Assembly (NCBI RefSeq): GCF_000022085.1
Contig: NC_011894.1
Location: 3,623,501-3,687,500, forward strand
DNA length: 64,000 nucleotides
Origin: Methylobacterium nodulans ORS 2060
GTDB taxonomy: Bacteria > Pseudomonadota > Alphaproteobacteria > Rhizobiales > Beijerinckiaceae
Direction: 5' to 3'
Position numbers and translations under genes: made by a program. A model generated the notes under the pieces. That model worked only from the letters and a program-made list of their open reading frames with translations, had not been told where the DNA came from and made no database searches. Below, piece after piece: positions 57,415 to 64,000 of the stretch. Numbering within the stretch: the first letter of the stretch is position 1; the number at the start of each line of letters is the position of its first letter.

Positions 57415-57891
57415 TCAGCCACGGCTCACCGCCTCCGGCGATCGAACCGCTCCAGCCGGCGCTCTCGCTGCCAGAGGCGCGGGAACCAGTCGCGCGAGGG
57501 CCTCCCGGACCCGCTCCAGATCCGCTTCCACCTCCGCAACCGCACGCAGATCGACGTCCAGGCCGGCGAGATGAGCGACCTCAAGCTCATGGGTGAGCGC
57601 CTTCAACTCGTGCTGCAGGTCGGCGATGACGCGGGCGCGGAGGCGCCGGAACAGCCAGGACCGGACGCCCTTGGTCCGGCCCTCGCTGACGTTGCGGATC
57701 ATCCCGGCGGTGGTGGCGCCGCCGACTTCGCGGGCCACCTGTTCTCGGACCTCGTCGATGGGGCGCCCGAGACGTGCTGCGGTCTGGCGTTCAAGGCGAC
57801 GCGTCCACGCCTGCGCGAGGCTGTCGTCGTCGATCTCCATGGCGATCGAGAGGGCGGCTACCACTTTTTGGCGCTCCGACTTCCTGAACAT
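57415..57891 (-). CDS. Phage hypothetical protein, helical
   Basis: A 158-aa protein (MFRKSERQKVVAALSIAMEI...) with a helical middle (ATTAGMIRNVSEGRTKGVRS) and a long amphipathic Leu/Glu helix (LQHELKALTHELEVAHLAGL). Start taken as ATG 57891, since the upstream extension is Arg-rich and unlike a protein. No family recognised; likely early function. Confidence 0.6.
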   Translation of the reverse strand: MFRKSERQKVVAALSIAMEIDDDSLAQAWTRRLERQTAARLGRPIDEVREQVAREVGGATTAGMIRNVSEGRTKGVRSWLFRRLRARVIADLQHELKALTHELEVAHLAGLDVDLRAVAEVEADLERVREALARLVPAPLAARAPAGAVRSPEAVSRG

Positions 57892-58416
57892 GGGGGCTCG
57901 TCCGTGCTTCTTCTTGGGCGAAGAGACGGGGGCCACACATGAGGAGGGTTGAGACCAAACGCAGATACGCAGGCGCGACCGGCTTTGCTTGCCGGCTTGT
58001 GACGGTCGCGCAGAAGAGGAGCGCCCGCGCCAGGGTCGTGATCTGGAAGGGAGTACAAGGCGCGGGCGCACATGCCGCCGAACGCGGCACGTCGGAATTG
58101 CGGCCCCAAAAAGCCCCCCTCTCCGCACGGGGAGAGGGGGTCAGACAGGGAGGAATCGCCCACGAGGGGCCTCGGGGCGCGGGCTGGGTGGCCGGCGCGA
58201 ACGGAATGGGTGCGCCCAGCCAGCGACAGGTCTCGAAGCCGGCTGGGCGCTTGGCGGTCTCTCCCGCCCGTCACGTCGGTAGGGCGACGTTCACCGCGGC
58301 TGCTACTCGCACCTCCTTGAGGAGGGTTCCCCCGACGTTTCCCGGCGTCTGCGCCACCCTCGAAGCGCCCCCCCGTCTCGTATGCCCGAGCGGGCATGTT
58401 GGTTGAGGACGCCATG
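57892..58416. other. Non-coding stretch with strong hairpin
   Basis: About 520 bp with no believable gene. It contains the hairpin at 58115-58140 and GC-rich inverted words (CCGGCTTTGCTTGCCGG near 57970-57990). It may hold a transcription start, an early terminator, or a replication or packaging signal; no clear assignment. Confidence 0.4.
58115..58140 (+). repeat. Palindromic hairpin CCCCCTCTCC-GCACGG-GGAGAGGGGG
   Basis: A perfect 10-bp stem with a 6-nt loop. Such CCCTCTCC...GGAGAGGG hairpins recur as short interspersed palindromes in Alphaproteobacteria (general knowledge). It could also act as a terminator of early minus-strand transcription, though a T-run is lacking. Confidence 0.5.
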
Positions 58417-58896
58417 TCAGCGCCCTCTCTGTGCGGCGATCGCCGCCACGGCCTCGACCGGGCCGACGCCGAACACCATCGCGATGTCGTCGAGGGTCAG
58501 CCCGGCGGCGTGGGCCGCAGCGATCCGGCGGGCATCGGCCGGCATCGGACCGGCAATGCGGACGCGAGCGCGCAGAGCGTGAATGGCACGCGCGAGGCAT
58601 GCCGCAATTCTCTCGGGCTTGCCCTGGTTCGCGGCTCGCAGGGCGGCCAGTTGATCGTGAGCCTGCTCCGTCCGGATGCGCGTCCAGCTCGAATTCGCGT
58701 TGCCCAGCACCGACGCCTCGGACCGCGTCCGCAGACGGACGCCGCATCGGCGACGCAGCGCGCGAGCGACGCGGCCTTTGCTAACCTGATGAAGGGCGGC
58801 GACCTGACCCACGGTGGCGCCGGCTTCATAGGCCGCCGCGAAGGCGTCCGAGAGCGGATCCACCTGAAGCGGACGAAGCCGTGCGGGGCCCGTCAT
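58417..58896 (-). CDS. Phage HTH-like protein
   Basis: A 159-aa protein with a predicted helix-turn-helix in the first half (FAAAYEAGATVGQVAALHQV, SKGRVARALRRRCGVRLRTR) and a second one at the end (DDIAMVFGVGPVEAVAAI), so possibly a small DNA-binding regulator. It overlaps the next upstream gene by 4 nt. It is the last of the short operon that starts at cro. Confidence 0.6.
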   Translation of the reverse strand: MTGPARLRPLQVDPLSDAFAAAYEAGATVGQVAALHQVSKGRVARALRRRCGVRLRTRSEASVLGNANSSWTRIRTEQAHDQLAALRAANQGKPERIAACLARAIHALRARVRIAGPMPADARRIAAAHAAGLTLDDIAMVFGVGPVEAVAAIAAQRGR

Positions 58897-59051
58897 GACC
58901 CGCGCTCCAGCAGGATGATGCCCGAGCCGTTTGGCGCGACGGGGACGGCCCGGGCGGGCCGGAGCGCCGCGGCGCCCGCGACCGCGCCGGCGAGCAGCGC
59001 CAGCAGCGCGAGATGGGCAGCGAGGATCGCCGGGAGATCAGTCGCGCGCAT
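58893..59051 (-). CDS. Small membrane protein
   Basis: A 52-aa protein with one membrane segment (LPAILAAHLALLALLAGAVA) and a short tail. Its stop overlaps the next gene start (ATGA), and its start overlaps the gene upstream, which supports translation as part of the early operon. Unknown role. Confidence 0.5.
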   Translation of the reverse strand: MRATDLPAILAAHLALLALLAGAVAGAAALRPARAVPVAPNGSGIILLERGS

Positions 59052-59304
59052 CGCCGGCCTCCTCGAACATGGGGCGGTCGCCGTCGGCAGAGAGGCCACG
59101 GACGAGGCGCAGGCCGGTCGGGGCGGGGACGGCGCAGCAGCCGTCCCCGTCGAGGAATCGGTCGCACCAGTCCCGGAGCTGCGCGACCTCGCTGCGAGCG
59201 AGCTGCCAGTCGGCGTAGGGGCCGGCGGAGGGGACCTGCACCCGGGCGCGGTTGCCGATGGTGGCGTAGCGGAAGGGGCCGATCTGCTGCGGGGCGGCAC
59301 GCAT
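59038..59304 (-). CDS. Small early phage protein
   Basis: An 88-aa protein (MRAAPQQIGPFRYATIGNRA...) with Trp/Cys in the middle (RDWCDRFLDGDGCC). It overlaps the following small membrane gene by 14 nt. No family recognised. Confidence 0.55.
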   Translation of the reverse strand: MRAAPQQIGPFRYATIGNRARVQVPSAGPYADWQLARSEVAQLRDWCDRFLDGDGCCAVPAPTGLRLVRGLSADGDRPMFEEAGDARD

Positions 59305-59409
59305 CAGGCGCCTCCCACAGCAAATGCAGACGCCGGGCGGCGGAACAGGTCGGAACGCCGCCCGGCACTGCTACCATCGGAGGCGCCAACCGAACCGATG
59401 GAAGATGAG

Positions 59410-59721
59410 ATGACCGATAAAGACGCAAGGGCAGAAATCGCTGCACTCAATCTCGTGTTGGCAATGATCTTCCGGATAGCATGCGATAGAGACCAGCGAC
59501 GAATGGTCATCGCGTTGCTCCGTGATGCTGAGGATGATTTGATGCAAACGGGCGGTTATGACATTGGTTGTGCGGTGGGCCATCTTCGGCGCCGTCTGTC
59601 ATTCGAGACAGCATTCGACCAATTGTCTGATCTAAAGCGCGAGATTCGCGAGCGCGCTGCTCAATCTCCACCTGCTCCGCGGTCAGGCGATCATCAGCCA
59701 AACGAAGATGATGAGCGCTGA
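59410..59721 (+). CDS. Plus-strand small protein, overlaps an antisense frame
   Basis: A 103-aa protein (MTDKDARAEIAALNLVLAMI...) that looks globular and helical, with codon use AT-richer than neighbours. The ATG at 59410 has GGAAG a few bases upstream; an in-frame ATG at 59398 is less likely. Part of it overlaps the minus-strand frame 59507-59770 that is coupled to cro, and probably only one of the two is expressed. Unknown function. Confidence 0.45.
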   Translation: MTDKDARAEIAALNLVLAMIFRIACDRDQRRMVIALLRDAEDDLMQTGGYDIGCAVGHLRRRLSFETAFDQLSDLKREIRERAAQSPPAPRSGDHQPNEDDER

Positions 59722-59770
59722 TCCGCGCATCGATGCGCCGGTCCAGCCAGGAGAGGAGGAGGCGGATCAC
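59507..59770 (-). CDS. Small protein coupled to the cro-like gene (uncertain)
   Basis: An 87-codon frame opening with GTG at 59770 in a GTGA overlap with the cro-like gene stop. The first 45 residues are helical and plausible (VIRLLLSWLDRRIDARISAH); the last third is His/Pro-rich and doubtful and lies opposite the 59410 gene. It may be a truncated early gene. Confidence 0.35.
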   Translation of the reverse strand: MIRLLLSWLDRRIDARISAHHLRLADDRLTAEQVEIEQRARESRALDQTIGRMLSRMTDGAEDGPPHNQCHNRPFASNHPQHHGATR

Positions 59771-60006
59771 GGCGCCGCCTCCGCCATGGTGGGGATGGGG
59801 AGAGACGGGACGGTAGGCGCGTCCGACAGAAAGTCGTTGGGGGTAACTTGACCGTCCGTAGCGCGCGAGATCCGCTCCAATACGTCCCACTCAGGCCGGC
59901 GCTCGCCGGACTTGTAGCGCCAGAGCGTCTGACGCGTGACGCCGATCCGCGCAGCGAAGTCGGAGTCCTTGATCTCTCGATCGGCAAGGTAGGCGGCGAG
60001 CTTCAT
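59767..60006 (-). CDS. Cro-like repressor
   Basis: A 79-aa protein with an XRE-type helix-turn-helix (DSDFAARIGVTRQTLWRYKS, GERRPEWDVLERISRATDG). It is divergent from the CI-like gene across an 82-bp control region, the cI/cro layout. It should start the lytic, minus-strand programme. Probable promoter TTGCTT (60041-60036) and CATACT (60018-60013), giving a start point at about the ATG; GAGG lies very close to the ATG. Confidence 0.8.
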   Translation of the reverse strand: MKLAAYLADREIKDSDFAARIGVTRQTLWRYKSGERRPEWDVLERISRATDGQVTPNDFLSDAPTVPSLPIPTMAEAAP

Positions 60007-60017
60007 GCCTCAAGTAT

Positions 60018-60064
60018 GTCACCATCCTGGATACGAAGCAAGAGCTCGTCACCATCTCGGTGCG
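60018..60064 (+). promoter_or_regulatory. Lysogeny operators between cro and cI
   Basis: Two 17-bp sites of the form GTCACC-N5-GGTGAC: GTCACC-atcct-GGATAC at 60018-60034 and GTCACC-atctc-GGTGCG at 60048-60064, 30 bp apart (about three helical turns). The left site covers the cro promoter. Very similar sites occur at 62231-62301, so these are the best candidates for the CI-like repressor binding sequence. Confidence 0.7.
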
Positions 60065-60088
60065 TGGTGCTGTTGCCGGAAAGGCGAC

Positions 60089-60751
60089 ATGGTCGGCTCT
60101 ATGAAGGGGAAGTACCCAAATGGGCTCGCTGCAGCCCTGCAGGCGTCCGGCGTAAGCGCTAGCGAGCTGGCGCGTCGGCTGGGCACGTCGCGGCAGAACG
60201 TCCATCGTTGGGCAGACGGCAGCCGAGAATTGCTCCCTCCTGTCGCTCAACTAATCGCCTCGAAATTGGGCGTTTCGGCATCAGCATTGTTGCTGATGGA
60301 AGAAGCTGGTCCGAGCTATATCAGGGTGGCCGGTCTTGTCGGGGCGGGCGGTCATATCAACAACGACGTCACTCAAGTGCATCAAAACGAAGCTGTGCGC
60401 GTCCGGATCAACATTCCGCTACCTGACGGTCTCTCGGCCTACGAAGTCTGGGGTGATAGCATGCTGCCGAGGTACGATCCGGGAGATCTGATCATTGTAA
60501 CTGATCAGCCGGTGCCTGTGTCGCGGGTGGTCGGGGACGTGGCCCTAGTGAAGACGGCCGACGGGAACCGGTATTTGAAGCGCGTCCTGCGTGGCAGCGA
60601 GCCCGATCTCTACACTCTGGAGAGCTACAACGCCTCTCCGATGGAGGATGTGGAGATAGCCGAGGCCACCATGATCTATCTCATCCTCCCGCGAAGGCAG
60701 GTGACGATCGTGCACGATGATGCTCCGGCGCCGAAGCAGGCACCACAGTAG
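60089..60751 (+). CDS. CI-like prophage repressor (HTH + S24 peptidase)
   Basis: A 220-aa protein. HTH at about 12-60 (LAAALQASGVSASELARRLG, TSRQNVHRWADGSRE), then the LexA/S24 self-cleavage domain: Ser124 in YEVWGDSMLPRYDPGDLIIV, Lys164 in GNRYLKRVL, and an Ala-Gly at 81-82 or 86-87 that could be cut. The ATG at 60089 follows GGAAAGG. It should keep the prophage silent and be inactivated during the SOS response. Confidence 0.9.
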   Translation: MVGSMKGKYPNGLAAALQASGVSASELARRLGTSRQNVHRWADGSRELLPPVAQLIASKLGVSASALLLMEEAGPSYIRVAGLVGAGGHINNDVTQVHQNEAVRVRINIPLPDGLSAYEVWGDSMLPRYDPGDLIIVTDQPVPVSRVVGDVALVKTADGNRYLKRVLRGSEPDLYTLESYNASPMEDVEIAEATMIYLILPRRQVTIVHDDAPAPKQAPQ

Positions 60752-60918
60752 CTGAAGCGCATCATTGGCGAGGCGGCTGAGTGAGCAGTGCTCCCTTCGC
60801 CATCGGACTTCGCGGCCTTACGCAGCAGCTGCACCGAGGGGCGCGTGAGAGGTTCCGGTCTTTATTGACCTATATTCTGGCCGTGCTACGAGTCCATCCA
60901 TAACAATCTGGGGGTAGG

Positions 60919-61815
60919 ATGATGTCGGCCGACCAATTGAGTCTCTACCTTGATTTGGAAGAAGGTCAAAAGGCGGATCTTGAGGTGGCCGCCCGTGCAG
61001 CAATTGCCCTGACTGCAACCGTCCGTGAAATTGCAGCCTTTATAGATCCTTTTAGCGACGTTAAACTGGAACTTATTGACAGTTCCGAGGGCAGTCTATT
61101 TCTGAATACAAAGGTTAGATTTCTTTCAGCCGCGGGGCCGAAAGAGATGACGTTGTATGCCGTTTTATTTGTTTGCTTAACTTGGATTGGGACAAGCGCG
61201 GTTGGATTTGTCGTGGAAAAAATAGAAGATCATGTTTGGGAGCAGGCATTCGGGAAAGATTTCGCAAAACTCTCTGACGACGACAAGAAAGACATTGCAG
61301 ATCTCGTTGCAAGGGCGATAGAGGCCAATGCTGGCAAAAAGCCATCAGAGCGGCTATATGCGGAGCTGTCTCAAGACCCTGCTGTTAAGGGTGTGGCGGT
61401 AACAAAAGATAGAAATAAAAAGCCTTCGAGCATTGTCCCGCGATCCGAATTTGCAAGTCGAAGCGGTGGCGCCGTAAGAAACGAAAGAGTTATCCAGCGC
61501 CGGACTACGAGAGGGATTAGAAAAGTTATCCTTGTAAGCCCGGTTCTTGTACCTGGAAAAAGAAGATGGAAATTTCGCATTGGCAAGGAGGAGTTCGGCG
61601 CCCCCGTTCACGATACACAATTTGTTGATGCCGTCTTGTCAGGAAAATTTCCAATTGTAATGAAAAGCAATGTAGAGATGACTGTCGATCTTGAGGTAAC
61701 CGAAGAACTAAATGACGGCCATTGGGAAGCAATGGACTATAACGTCTGGCGGGTTCTTGGCGCCCCTGTGCAGTTCCAAGGAGAGCAGACCTCATTTCCG
61801 CTCGATAAGAAGTAG
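60919..61815 (+). CDS. AT-rich prophage cargo gene, membrane-linked, unknown
   Basis: A 298-aa protein. N-terminal region (about 1-75) is acidic and helical, then a likely membrane segment (LYAVLFVCLTWIGTSAVGFV, about 78-98), a soluble acidic domain, an Arg-rich stretch (NERVIQRRTTRGIRK) and a beta-rich C-terminus (KFRIGKEEFGAPVHDTQF; VEMTVDLEVTEELND). GC is clearly lower than neighbours and it sits just outside the CI-like gene, so it is a classic lysogenic-conversion (moron) position, perhaps superinfection exclusion or defence. GGGGTAGG precedes the ATG pair. Confidence 0.7.
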   Translation: MMSADQLSLYLDLEEGQKADLEVAARAAIALTATVREIAAFIDPFSDVKLELIDSSEGSLFLNTKVRFLSAAGPKEMTLYAVLFVCLTWIGTSAVGFVVEKIEDHVWEQAFGKDFAKLSDDDKKDIADLVARAIEANAGKKPSERLYAELSQDPAVKGVAVTKDRNKKPSSIVPRSEFASRSGGAVRNERVIQRRTTRGIRKVILVSPVLVPGKRRWKFRIGKEEFGAPVHDTQFVDAVLSGKFPIVMKSNVEMTVDLEVTEELNDGHWEAMDYNVWRVLGAPVQFQGEQTSFPLDKK

Positions 61816-61986
61816 GCAACAAGCCCAACCGCCAATCAGCACGGCACAAAACAATGCCGCAATCTGACTCTGACTGTTGATAGCCCGTAAGACAAGCCAA
61901 AGACAGCTTCCCGCCAGGATGGCGGAAAGCCAAGCTTTTGCGCGGCCTGTCCACATGCTCATAGCGTTAATATAGAGCGTCGCCAT
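61792..61986 (-). CDS. Small two-segment membrane protein (uncertain)
   Basis: A 64-aa frame with two hydrophobic segments (AWLSAILAGSCLWLVLRAI; IAALFCAVLIGGWACCLLLI). It is convergent with, and overlaps the end of, the 60919 gene. No ribosome site at either possible ATG. AT-rich like its neighbour, so possibly part of the same cargo. Confidence 0.3.
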   Translation of the reverse strand: MATLYINAMSMWTGRAKAWLSAILAGSCLWLVLRAINSQSQIAALFCAVLIGGWACCLLLIERK

Positions 61987-62195
61987 CTGTAAATCAAGAG
62001 TTAAAATTCATTAATTTATCGCATAAGACATTAGATTGAGAAGACAGTTATAAATTCTCCTCTATCCAATTTGCTTCAAATGTTTGGGACAGCATCCTTC
62101 ACAACGATGAGTCCAGCTCCCGTCTCGTGCGCATCGAGCAGGCGGTCAAGGCTATTGTGGCGTAGCCGCTCTGCGCAACAGCAGTCTCCTCCACA

Positions 62196-62221
62196 GCCCC
62201 GCCCTTGCGGGGGGCATTTTC
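62196..62221 (+). terminator. Candidate intrinsic terminator
   Basis: Stem GCCCCGC ... GCGGGG with a four-base loop, followed by GCATTTTCGTTT. It is about 30 nt after a short coding-like stretch that ends with TAG at 62164-62166 and just before the second operator cluster, so it could end transcription from the left. Confidence 0.45.
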
Positions 62222-62230
62222 GTTTGCGGC

Positions 62231-62301
62231 GTCACCATCGCGCGGACAAATTTTGTCACCTAGTTGGAAACGCGTGCTTGACCCGTTACCGGGTTGGTGA
62301 C
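62231..62301 (+). promoter_or_regulatory. Operator cluster and promoter of the plus-strand early operon
   Basis: Three sites like those at 60018-60064: GTCACC-atcgc-GCGGAC (62231-62247), GTCACC-tagtt-GGAAAC (62255-62271) and GTTACC-gggtt-GGTGAC (62285-62301); the last two are again 30 bp apart. TTGACC at 62278-62283 could be a -35 box, with the last operator in the spacer and a poor -10 (CATTAA) around 62304-62309. This suggests direct control of the rightward operon by the CI-like repressor. Confidence 0.65.
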
Positions 62302-62333
62302 AGCATTAAGCCATCCACCACGGATGGCCCGCC

Positions 62334-62591
62334 ATGCTCACCCGCCCCCAACCCGACCTGATCGCATCCGCGCCGCGCCCGCGTGCGCCGCGCTTCCCCG
62401 CCGAGATCTTCCCCGCCTTCGAGCCGCCGCTGTTCCTGCGCGGGCCGCTGCCCGAGGATGAGCCGCAGCGCGAGCCCGCGGACCGCGATTGGCTCGCGAC
62501 GGGCCTCGTCATCATCGCGGCGGCGATCCTCATCGCGCTGGCCCTGAGCGGCGGCGCGCTGGTCAACGCGGTGCGTGGGGGCGTGCTCTGA
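62334..62591 (+). CDS. Small membrane protein, first gene of the rightward operon
   Basis: An 85-aa protein. Pro-rich soluble N-terminus (about 1-50), then one membrane segment (LATGLVIIAAAILIALALSG). The stop overlaps the next start (TGATG). Position right after the operator cluster suggests a very early gene. Function unknown. Confidence 0.6.
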   Translation: MLTRPQPDLIASAPRPRAPRFPAEIFPAFEPPLFLRGPLPEDEPQREPADRDWLATGLVIIAAAILIALALSGGALVNAVRGGVL

Positions 62592-63004
62592 TGGCCGCCC
62601 TCACCCTCCCCGCCAGGCGCATCACCGCCCGGTCCCTCGTCGCTGCCCGGCTGGCGGCCGCCCGCGACGCCCTGCTCTGCGCCGAGCGCTACCTCGACGA
62701 GGTCACCGTCGCACTCCACGCCGGCGACACCGGGCTGTCCCGGGTTGGCGCCTCGGATGACGCGGTGATCCGCGAGGTCCGGGAGCGGGCCTTCGCCGCC
62801 CGCCGCGCCTACGACACCCTGCGCCTCGAGCTGCTGACGCCTGAGGAGCACGCGCTCACCCCGAACGACGAGGACGACATGGCCTCGGCGCTGCGGCTGC
62901 GGCTGTGCGCCAACGAGGAGGCCGAGACGGCCCCGGGCGAGCTCGACTTCATCGAGGAAAGCCGCCGCGAATACGTCCTCCAGGCGCACGGGCGGGGGTG
63001 CTGA
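62591..63004 (+). CDS. Early phage hypothetical protein, helical
   Basis: A 137-aa Ala/Arg-rich helical protein (MAALTLPARRITARSLVAAR...; AVIREVRERAFAARRAYDTL; NEEAETAPGELDFIEESRRE). TGATG overlaps at both ends show translational coupling. No family recognised. Confidence 0.6.
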   Translation: MAALTLPARRITARSLVAARLAAARDALLCAERYLDEVTVALHAGDTGLSRVGASDDAVIREVRERAFAARRAYDTLRLELLTPEEHALTPNDEDDMASALRLRLCANEEAETAPGELDFIEESRREYVLQAHGRGC

Positions 63005-63375
63005 TGAGCGCGCCCTACAGTCTTCCCTGGTCGCTCGGCTCGGTCGAACACGCAAACGGCGACCCCGTCGCCGACACGACGGTCATCTGGCTATCGAATG
63101 GCGGGACGATCGAAGTCGAGGAGACCAAGAACGCGGGCCGGATCGCGAACCTGATTCTAGCCGCGCCGGATCTGCTCGATGCACTACACGGAGATCCAGA
63201 CTGCCCGGAGATTAGCCCTCTCTCGTGGCTCAAGTCTCTGATCGACCACTGCAAGGAACGTGGCCCGAAGCCGGACGAGGAAGATCCGGACGCGTGGTTC
63301 ACGATGGTGCGGGAGGCCGAGGAGCTTCACCGCAAGGGCACGGCTGCCGTCTCGAAGGCGGAGGGCCGGTCATGA
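63004..63375 (+). CDS. Early phage hypothetical protein
   Basis: A 123-aa acidic protein (SLPWSLGSVEHANGDPVADT; ANLILAAPDLLDALHGDPDC; WLKSLIDHCKERGPKPDEED). The LILAAPDLLDAL motif is common in small phage proteins that precede DNA-modification genes. Coupled to both neighbours by overlap. Confidence 0.65.
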   Translation: MSAPYSLPWSLGSVEHANGDPVADTTVIWLSNGGTIEVEETKNAGRIANLILAAPDLLDALHGDPDCPEISPLSWLKSLIDHCKERGPKPDEEDPDAWFTMVREAEELHRKGTAAVSKAEGRS

Positions 63376-63647
63376 CCGGCTCCGTCATCAGCCTCAGCAC
63401 CGGTCGGCCGATCGACGCACGCTTCCTGCCCGCCTTCGCGAGCCTCGAAGCGCAGCGGCGCGCCGCGGTGGCGGCGGAGAGCGTCAGCGCTCTCCTGGTC
63501 GTTGCGACCGACCTGGTGCGCATCGATGCGCTCCTTGCATTCGCTGACCCGGTCCTGGCGGATCAGGTGCGGGAGGTCCTGCGGCACGCAGCCGGGGTGA
63601 TCATCCCCGAACTGGACGCGGCAGTCGCGCAGGCGCGGAGGGCGTGA
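63372..63647 (+). CDS. Early phage hypothetical protein
   Basis: A 91-aa helical protein (MTGSVISLSTGRPIDARFLP...; VATDLVRIDALLAFADPVLA). Starts with an ATGA overlap with the preceding gene and ends 2 nt before the methyltransferase start. Unknown role. Confidence 0.6.
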   Translation: MTGSVISLSTGRPIDARFLPAFASLEAQRRAAVAAESVSALLVVATDLVRIDALLAFADPVLADQVREVLRHAAGVIIPELDAAVAQARRA

Positions 63648-63649
63648 CC

Positions 63650-64000
63650 ATGCGCGTCTCTCCCGACGTCCTGGCGGTGCTCGACCGCGCCACCTGCACC
63701 GGCAACGCCCTGTCGCTTGCGCATCTCGGGCAACTCGATCGCAAGCTCTACGCCGCCGTCGACAACGTGCTGCAGGCGGCGGGCGGAAAGTGGAACCGCA
63801 AGGCTGCGGCCCACCTGTTCGACGGCGATGCGGCCGACGCGATAGAGCCCATCTTGCTCACCGGCGAGGTCACGTCTCGCAGGCAAGAATTCCAGCAGTT
63901 CGACACGCCGCCCGAGCTTGCCGCTCACGTCGTCGCTCTAGCTGACATTCACCCTGGCATGTTCGTGCTGGAGCCCAGCGCTGGCAATGGCGCGCTGGCA
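63650..64000 (+). CDS. DNA methyltransferase-like protein, cut by the window edge
   Basis: 117 codons are visible from MRVSPDVLAVLDRATCTGNA. RKLYAAVDNVLQAAGGKWNR with KAAAHLFDGDAADAIEPIL is the usual N-terminal lead-in; FQQFDTPPELAAHVVALADI and MFVLEPSAGNGALA are the FTP-type and SAM-binding motif I of N6-adenine methyltransferases. The catalytic NPPY/F motif lies beyond 64000. This would be a second phage methyltransferase besides the one disrupted at 54-55.7 kb. Confidence 0.75.
   Translation, partial: MRVSPDVLAVLDRATCTGNALSLAHLGQLDRKLYAAVDNVLQAAGGKWNRKAAAHLFDGDAADAIEPILLTGEVTSRRQEFQQFDTPPELAAHVVALADIHPGMFVLEPSAGNGALA

Noticed and set aside
1..64000. tRNA or rRNA genes as integration target
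   Set aside because: No cloverleaf-like or rRNA sequence was recognised by eye in the gaps; a tRNA search program would be decisive.

Overview
The window is high-GC alphaproteobacterial DNA, most likely Methylobacterium/Methylorubrum. The signs are a MucR-type regulator with a degenerate zinc finger, a FixL-like PAS/PAS hybrid kinase, many IS remnants, and rhizobial-phage style head, tail and lysis genes. No rRNA, tRNA or CRISPR array was recognised. Names rest on reading protein sequence and motifs; no database search was possible.

Left flank (1-12.2 kb): chromosome or genomic island. It holds a MucR-family regulator, an IS1182-like transposase scar, a PAS-PAS-HisKA-HATPase-REC hybrid kinase, and a graveyard of broken genes: two related small-gene remnants, a TAXI-type TRAP binding-protein fragment with a frameshift, and an HdeD fragment. 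An AT-richer patch at 7.4-12 kb follows. It carries a three-gene cassette, whose first product has a tentative MACPF/perforin-like middle, then small Cys-rich secreted proteins and a decayed tandem gene family.

Prophage (about 12.2 kb to beyond 64 kb): a lambda-like siphovirus prophage with its lytic genes on the minus strand, transcribed right to left. The switch lies at 59.8-60.8 kb: cro-like on minus, an S24-family CI-like repressor on plus, and 17-bp operators GTCACC-N5-GGTGAC. Related operators at 62.23-62.30 kb precede a plus-strand early operon that runs off the right edge into a DNA methyltransferase. Leftwards from cro come replication and DNA-processing genes (GapR-like, RuvC-like resolvase, HNH endonuclease, DNA methyltransferase, DnaB, PD-(D/E)XK-like nuclease, replisome-organiser-like protein). 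A phage MucR copy and a NusG-like factor sit at the early/late junction. Head genes follow (TerS, TerL, portal, DUF2213 protease/scaffold, decoration, DUF2184 capsid, connectors), then tail genes (terminator, tube, G/GT chaperones with a GGGAAAC frameshift site, tape measure, M, L, K, I, and a 3521-aa J), accessory fibre genes and a lysis module. The integrase is not in the window.

Notable disruptions: an IS630 element splits a portal/Acb1-like/PBECR-like nuclease gene, and an IS5-family element splits a DNA methyltransferase. In both cases removing the element plus one target duplication restores an exact reading frame. A replication gene is out of frame at a 7-bp tandem repeat. A HigBA toxin-antitoxin island lies, in opposite orientation, between the tail chaperone and tape-measure genes. 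The prophage may therefore be damaged, or recently inactivated.
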